Origin: Flavobacteriales bacterium UBA1995
Lineage (GTDB): Bacteria > Bacteroidota > Bacteroidia > Flavobacteriales_D > Sanyastnellaceae
Assembly: GCA_002336475.1 (NCBI GenBank)
Contig: DDCX01000049.1
Location: 1-10,461 of the forward strand
Direction of reading: 5' to 3'
Length of the DNA stretch: 10,461 nucleotides
Position numbers and translations under genes: made by a program. The notes under the pieces were generated by a model. The model saw nothing but the letters and a program-made list of their open reading frames with translations. It had not been told where the DNA came from and ran no database searches. Shown piece after piece: positions 6,852 to 10,461 of this stretch; positions within the stretch are counted from its first letter, which is position 1, and each line of letters starts with the position of its first letter.

Positions 6852-8018
6852 TTATGACAGCTTCTGCTGTGTGCGCCACCATCGGTCTGGAAGTTGGCCT
6901 CCAGCTGCGGATTGATAGTCGGCATAGGTGCAGGGTACCAGCAGGACCCGTCCTTTGCGGTTGCCTGCACCAGGGGTAGGGATGTCCATCCACCAGCGGT
7001 CGCTGCGGGGGCTCTTGTAAAACACCACTTCGTGGTCTTCGCCCTCGAGAACCACCCGGTACTGCAGATAGTCGTCCGTGGTGCCTCTGGGGTGGTCGCC
7101 CATCCGGTGCATGACCCCTTCGAGAAAACACCACACGGCTTCGGCGACCAATTGGCCTCCCCGGCCGTCGCCGTCTTTGGAGGGATCGTGCTCAAAGAAG
7201 CCTACAGCAGTCAGGCGGTCACTGTAACCTGCATAGCGCGCGAGTTGGCACAGCTCCTCTCCGTTCAGGCCGTTTGGCCGGGCAGCACCGGAGGCCGGAT
7301 GATCTGCTGTTCGCACGGCCCCCATGTCAAATGAGGCGAGGTCCGAATCCCGGAGGATGGGCTCTGCGATGGAGATGTCTGAACGCAACCGGCCCAAGCG
7401 CACATTGTCGAAGTGCATGCGGTCCATGAGTTGGAGGCTGTCGCCGTCCACGAGGTAGCGCTGGTGACCGAGGGTGTTCAAATCAAACAGGTGCGCTCCT
7501 TCGGGAAGTATGAGCTGGTTCAGCCAGTTGTTCCCGTTGGTGATTTGCGGGTCGCCGCCAAAGTCAACAGCGGCGTCGATGACGGTGACATTGATGGGGC
7601 GGTCTTGATTGGCGTAGGCGCGGTACATCGGAAACGTTTGTACCTGTGAGCCTCCGATGACCAGTGGAACGATTCCGCGCATCATCAATTCTTGACAAAC
7701 GACGTCAAGCGCCGCCATGGTGTCTTCGGGTGTTTGTCCCGCCGTGATGTTGCCCAGGTCGGCCACTGGGGCCCAGCGGTCCATGACCGTCAAATTGTAG
7801 AGCTTGCCACGGACCCACTCGGCGGCGCGGTCCGTTTCTGCGCCATCGGCGCTTCCTCGGCGGTCCATGACACCAACAATGGCTGCAATACAGCCTTCTA
7901 AATCGGGGCGTTCGCCTGCGCGGTGAATGCGCAGAACGTCGCGCATTCTGTCTACTCCGTCAGAAATGTCGAACAGTCCGGCCTCAGTGGGCTCAACCCA
8001 ATCAAAGATGGATTCCAT
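6852..8018 (-). CDS. Arginase-fold (ureohydrolase/formimidoylglutamase-like) protein, probable pseudoenzyme
   Basis: A protein of 388 residues. The order of motifs is that of the arginase/agmatinase/formimidoylglutamase fold, but the metal ligands are altered. The GGxH motif reads GGSQ (122-125), DAHxD reads DAAVD (148-152), and SFDxD reads SFDMG (229-233), with a following ADHP (238-241). Retained are Asp148, Asp152, Asp231 and Glu276 (in GFFEHDP). The binuclear manganese site therefore looks incomplete, and hydrolase activity is doubtful. Residues from about 310 to the end (with RWWMDIP, LVPCTYADYQ and LPDRWWRTQQKL) form an extra C-terminal region beyond the usual ureohydrolase core. The gene starts 22 bases after the topA stop, so the two are probably co-transcribed, and it precedes the T9SS genes. 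Homologues in Bacteroidota are commonly named formimidoylglutamase; I would not transfer that function. No other histidine-degradation gene is nearby. Confidence 0.85.
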   Translation of the reverse strand: MESIFDWVEPTEAGLFDISDGVDRMRDVLRIHRAGERPDLEGCIAAIVGVMDRRGSADGAETDRAAEWVRGKLYNLTVMDRWAPVADLGNITAGQTPEDTMAALDVVCQELMMRGIVPLVIGGSQVQTFPMYRAYANQDRPINVTVIDAAVDFGGDPQITNGNNWLNQLILPEGAHLFDLNTLGHQRYLVDGDSLQLMDRMHFDNVRLGRLRSDISIAEPILRDSDLASFDMGAVRTADHPASGAARPNGLNGEELCQLARYAGYSDRLTAVGFFEHDPSKDGDGRGGQLVAEAVWCFLEGVMHRMGDHPRGTTDDYLQYRVVLEGEDHEVVFYKSPRSDRWWMDIPTPGAGNRKGRVLLVPCTYADYQSAAGGQLPDRWWRTQQKLS

Positions 8019-8040
8019 AGAGGCAAGCTACTCGCCGCCG
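8019..8040 (-). other. Short topA to arginase-fold gene junction
   Basis: Only 22 bases separate the topA stop (TAA, 8041-8043) from the ATG of the arginase-fold gene. There is no hairpin, no T-tract and no promoter-like sequence, so the two genes are most simply read from one transcript. Confidence 0.6.
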
Positions 8041-10461
8041 TTAGGACTTTTTCTTGGCCTTCGTGGACTTTTTCGCCGTTCCCTTGATGATTTCCTGAGC
8101 GCGTGCCCAATCCATCTCCAAGATCTTCTCTCCCACGGGAATGCGCACGGACTTTTTGTCGGCTACGAGGTAGTACTGGCGGCCTTTTAGCCTGATGGTC
8201 CACTTGTCGTCTTCATCAAACGCTTTGATCACACCAGCCTTGAGCTGCTCCACACGCGCCCAGTCGATGCTGTCCACGTCTTCACCCTTTGGGATTTTGA
8301 CGTTGTCCTTGCCAGCCTTGATGTAGGGCCCCCAGCGCCCCATGATGATGCGGGTGTCGGGATCTTCATCAAAGGTCTTGAGGAGTGCTTTCGCGTCTGC
8401 CTCACGTTTGGCCTTTACCAGTTCAATGGCGTAGCTCAATTCGATGTCATAAGGTGTGCTTTCGCTGTCCTTTGGAATGCTCACGAATTTGCCATCGTGG
8501 CGCACATAAGGGCCGAAACGGCCGATGGCGGCCACCACCTTCTTGTCTTCAAAGGTGCCGAGGTCACGGGGCAACTCAAACAGCTTCAGGGCCTCTTCGA
8601 TGGTGATGCCTTCGAGGGTCTGTCCTTTGAGCAGCGAAGCGAATTGCTTTTCTTCATCGTCTGGTGCGCCGATTTGGGCCAAGGGGCCATAACGGCCAAT
8701 ACGCACGAGCACCATTTTGCCCGACGCGGGGTCTACGCCCAATTCACGTTCTCCACTGGCCCGCTCTGCGTTCTCGGTGGTTTCTTCGATTTGCTGGTTG
8801 AAAGGCGTGTAGAAGGCTTTCACCATGCGCTGCCAATCGTCTTTTCCGGCGGCGATGTCGTCGAACTCCTGCTCCACTTTGGCTGTGAACTGGAAGTCCA
8901 TGATGGTGGGGAAGTGCTCCTGCAGGAAGTCGGTGACCACATTGCCAATGTCCGTGGGGAACATCTTGTTGCGCTCTGAACCCGCCATCTCCTTCTCGGT
9001 CTCTGACCGAACGGTGCCGTCTGCTTGAAGGGTGAGCGAAGTGAAGTCGCGTTCCTTTCCCTCCCGGTCCTCTTTTACCACATAGCCCCTCTTTTGGATG
9101 GTCGCGATGGTACTGGCGTAAGTGGATGGGCGGCCGATTTGAAGTTCTTCAAGCTTCTTGACCAGGGCGGCTTCGCTGAACCTTGCTGTGGCCTTGGTGA
9201 AGCGCTCCGTGGCTTTCATTTCCTTGAGGTCAAGGGCAGCGCCCTGCTCCATACGGGGCAGCAAACCGCTCTCTTCCTTGTCGTCGTCCGACCCTTCGAG
9301 ATAAATCTTCATGAAGCCATCGAACTGAATGGCTTGTCCGCGGGCCACCAGCATCTCCTCTCTGCCGGGGATGTGAATGTCTACTGTGGTTTTCTCAATG
9401 ACCGCGTCGGCCATTTGACTCGCAAGCGTCCGCTTGAAAATCAGTTGGTACAGGCGCTGCTGGTCCGATTCTCCGGAAACATCGGTCCGGGACATTTCGG
9501 TTGGGCGGATCGCCTCGTGTGCTTCTTGAGCGCCAGCCTTGTTGGTCTTGAACGTGCGCAGCTCGTGGTAGTTCTCGCCGTATGTCCCGATGATGTGGTC
9601 CTTGGCGCCGTCGAGTGCCACATCCGACAGGTTGGTCGAATCCGTTCTCATGTAGGTGATGAGACCACTCTCATAAAGCTTCTGTGCCACCTGCATGGTG
9701 CGGCTCACGCTGAATCCGAGCTTACGGGCGGATTCTTGTTGCAGGGTAGATGTGGTGAACGGTGCAGTCGGCTTGCGCTTGGTCGGTTTGCGCTCGACGC
9801 GGTCTGCTTTGAGGTCCGCTCCGTGGGTGGCTCTCAGGATGTCCTCTGCCGTAGCGGGATCTCCGATGCGCTTGTTGAGGTCAGCTTTGAAGCCAGAACC
9901 TGCAGTCTCGAGCATGGCAGATACCTTGTAGTAGCCTTCTGGCTGGAAAGCCAGGATCTCACGTTCGCGGTCGACGATGAGGCGGACGGTGACACTCTGC
10001 ACCCGGCCTGCTGACAGCGAGGGCCGGACCTTCTTCCACAATACTGGAGAGAGCTCGTAGCCCACAAGCCTGTCGAGGACACGGCGGGCTTGCTGCGCCA
10101 TGACCAAGGGCATGTTGACGCTGCGGGGTTTATCAATGGCCTTGAGGATCGCGTTCTTGGTGATCTCGCTAAAAACGATGCGCTTGGTCTTTTGGTCAGG
10201 CAGCTGCAAAGCTTCCTGCAGGTGCCAGCTGATGGCTTCTCCTTCGCGGTCCTCATCCGTTGCGAGCCATACCATTTGTGCTGACTTGGAGAGTTTCTTG
10301 AGCTCACTGAAACGGCCTTTGTCGGCCGTGATTTCATAGGTGGGCGTGAAGCCATTTTCGACGTCAACTGCGAGTTGACCGCCGGGCAAATCCCTGATGT
10401 GGCCATAGCTGGACCTCACTACATAGTCTGCACCGAGGTAGCCTTCGATGGTCTTGGCCTT
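8041..10461 (-). CDS. topA: DNA topoisomerase I, type IA (5' end beyond right edge)
   Basis: 806 residues are visible, in frame to the last base of the window (the visible N-terminus reads KAKTIEGYLG). About the first dozen residues, normally ending ...VESPA, are missing. It relaxes negatively supercoiled DNA by cutting and resealing one strand. The Toprim acidic motif DEDREGE is at visible residues 69-75, and the catalytic tyrosine is in LITYMRTDST (visible Tyr270). SAGRVQSVTVRLIV, GAQEAHEAIRPT and QIGRPSTYASTI are standard type IA blocks. The C-terminus has about four glycine/aromatic repeats (GRYGPL, GRFGPYV, GRWGPYI, GRQYYLV, each leading to an IP or similar strand) and a lysine-rich tail. 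No cysteine is visible anywhere, so the E. coli zinc-ribbon domains are absent. A GTG at 10417-10419 is internal, not the start. Confidence 0.97.
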   Translation of the reverse strand, partial: KAKTIEGYLGADYVVRSSYGHIRDLPGGQLAVDVENGFTPTYEITADKGRFSELKKLSKSAQMVWLATDEDREGEAISWHLQEALQLPDQKTKRIVFSEITKNAILKAIDKPRSVNMPLVMAQQARRVLDRLVGYELSPVLWKKVRPSLSAGRVQSVTVRLIVDREREILAFQPEGYYKVSAMLETAGSGFKADLNKRIGDPATAEDILRATHGADLKADRVERKPTKRKPTAPFTTSTLQQESARKLGFSVSRTMQVAQKLYESGLITYMRTDSTNLSDVALDGAKDHIIGTYGENYHELRTFKTNKAGAQEAHEAIRPTEMSRTDVSGESDQQRLYQLIFKRTLASQMADAVIEKTTVDIHIPGREEMLVARGQAIQFDGFMKIYLEGSDDDKEESGLLPRMEQGAALDLKEMKATERFTKATARFSEAALVKKLEELQIGRPSTYASTIATIQKRGYVVKEDREGKERDFTSLTLQADGTVRSETEKEMAGSERNKMFPTDIGNVVTDFLQEHFPTIMDFQFTAKVEQEFDDIAAGKDDWQRMVKAFYTPFNQQIEETTENAERASGERELGVDPASGKMVLVRIGRYGPLAQIGAPDDEEKQFASLLKGQTLEGITIEEALKLFELPRDLGTFEDKKVVAAIGRFGPYVRHDGKFVSIPKDSESTPYDIELSYAIELVKAKREADAKALLKTFDEDPDTRIIMGRWGPYIKAGKDNVKIPKGEDVDSIDWARVEQLKAGVIKAFDEDDKWTIRLKGRQYYLVADKKSVRIPVGEKILEMDWARAQEIIKGTAKKSTKAKKKS

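Noticed and set aside
6852..8018. Naming the arginase-fold gene hutG with formimidoylglutamase activity
   Set aside because: Key metal ligands are replaced and no histidine-degradation genes are nearby, so fold membership does not support that activity.
9025..10014. A 329-codon open frame on the plus strand opposite topA
   Set aside because: It lies wholly antisense to a clearly conserved gene, its protein shows no recognisable motif, and it is explained by the codon bias of topA.
1..10461. Mobile elements, CRISPR arrays, tRNA or rRNA genes
   Set aside because: I saw no spaced direct repeats, transposase or integrase motifs, or RNA-gene sequence on either strand.

Overview
The window comes from a bacterium of the phylum Bacteroidota. 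The evidence is a complete set of type IX secretion system (T9SS) core genes (a porP/sprF-family gene, then gldK, gldL, gldM, gldN), which is confined to that phylum, together with mostly absent Shine-Dalgarno signals. Base composition is moderately GC-rich by eye. The GldM and GldL N-termini resemble Flavobacteriia-type proteins, but I would not place the organism below phylum with confidence.

Every gene that I support is on the minus strand, so transcription runs from the right edge to the left. In that order: topA (DNA topoisomerase I, lacking only about the first dozen residues beyond the right edge); 22 bases later an arginase-fold (ureohydrolase) protein that has lost most of its metal ligands; a 201-base gap with two dyad symmetries; the porP-like gene; a 106-base gap with a long imperfect hairpin; gldK; gldL; gldM; gldN. 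A perfect 12-bp-arm intrinsic terminator follows gldN. Next, at the left edge, is the N-terminal part of an ABC-F ATPase gene, which runs out of the window.

The five T9SS genes act together. GldL and GldM form the inner-membrane, proton-driven rotary motor. GldK (lipoprotein) and GldN form the periplasmic ring under the outer membrane. The PorP/SprF-family protein is an outer-membrane partner. The motor residues I could compare by eye (Lys43, His46, Glu61 and Glu71 in GldL, Arg9 in GldM) are all present, so the apparatus looks functional. The order porP-K-L-M-N matches the Porphyromonas gingivalis arrangement.

The strongest lead is the arginase-fold gene. Homologues are usually labelled formimidoylglutamase, but in this copy three metal-ligand motifs are substituted, so it looks like a pseudoenzyme kept beside topA and the secretion operon. 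Secondary leads are the terminator placed 14 bases before the ABC-F start codon, a perfect palindrome just before the porP start, and the hairpin before gldK. I saw no mobile element, CRISPR array, tRNA or rRNA.
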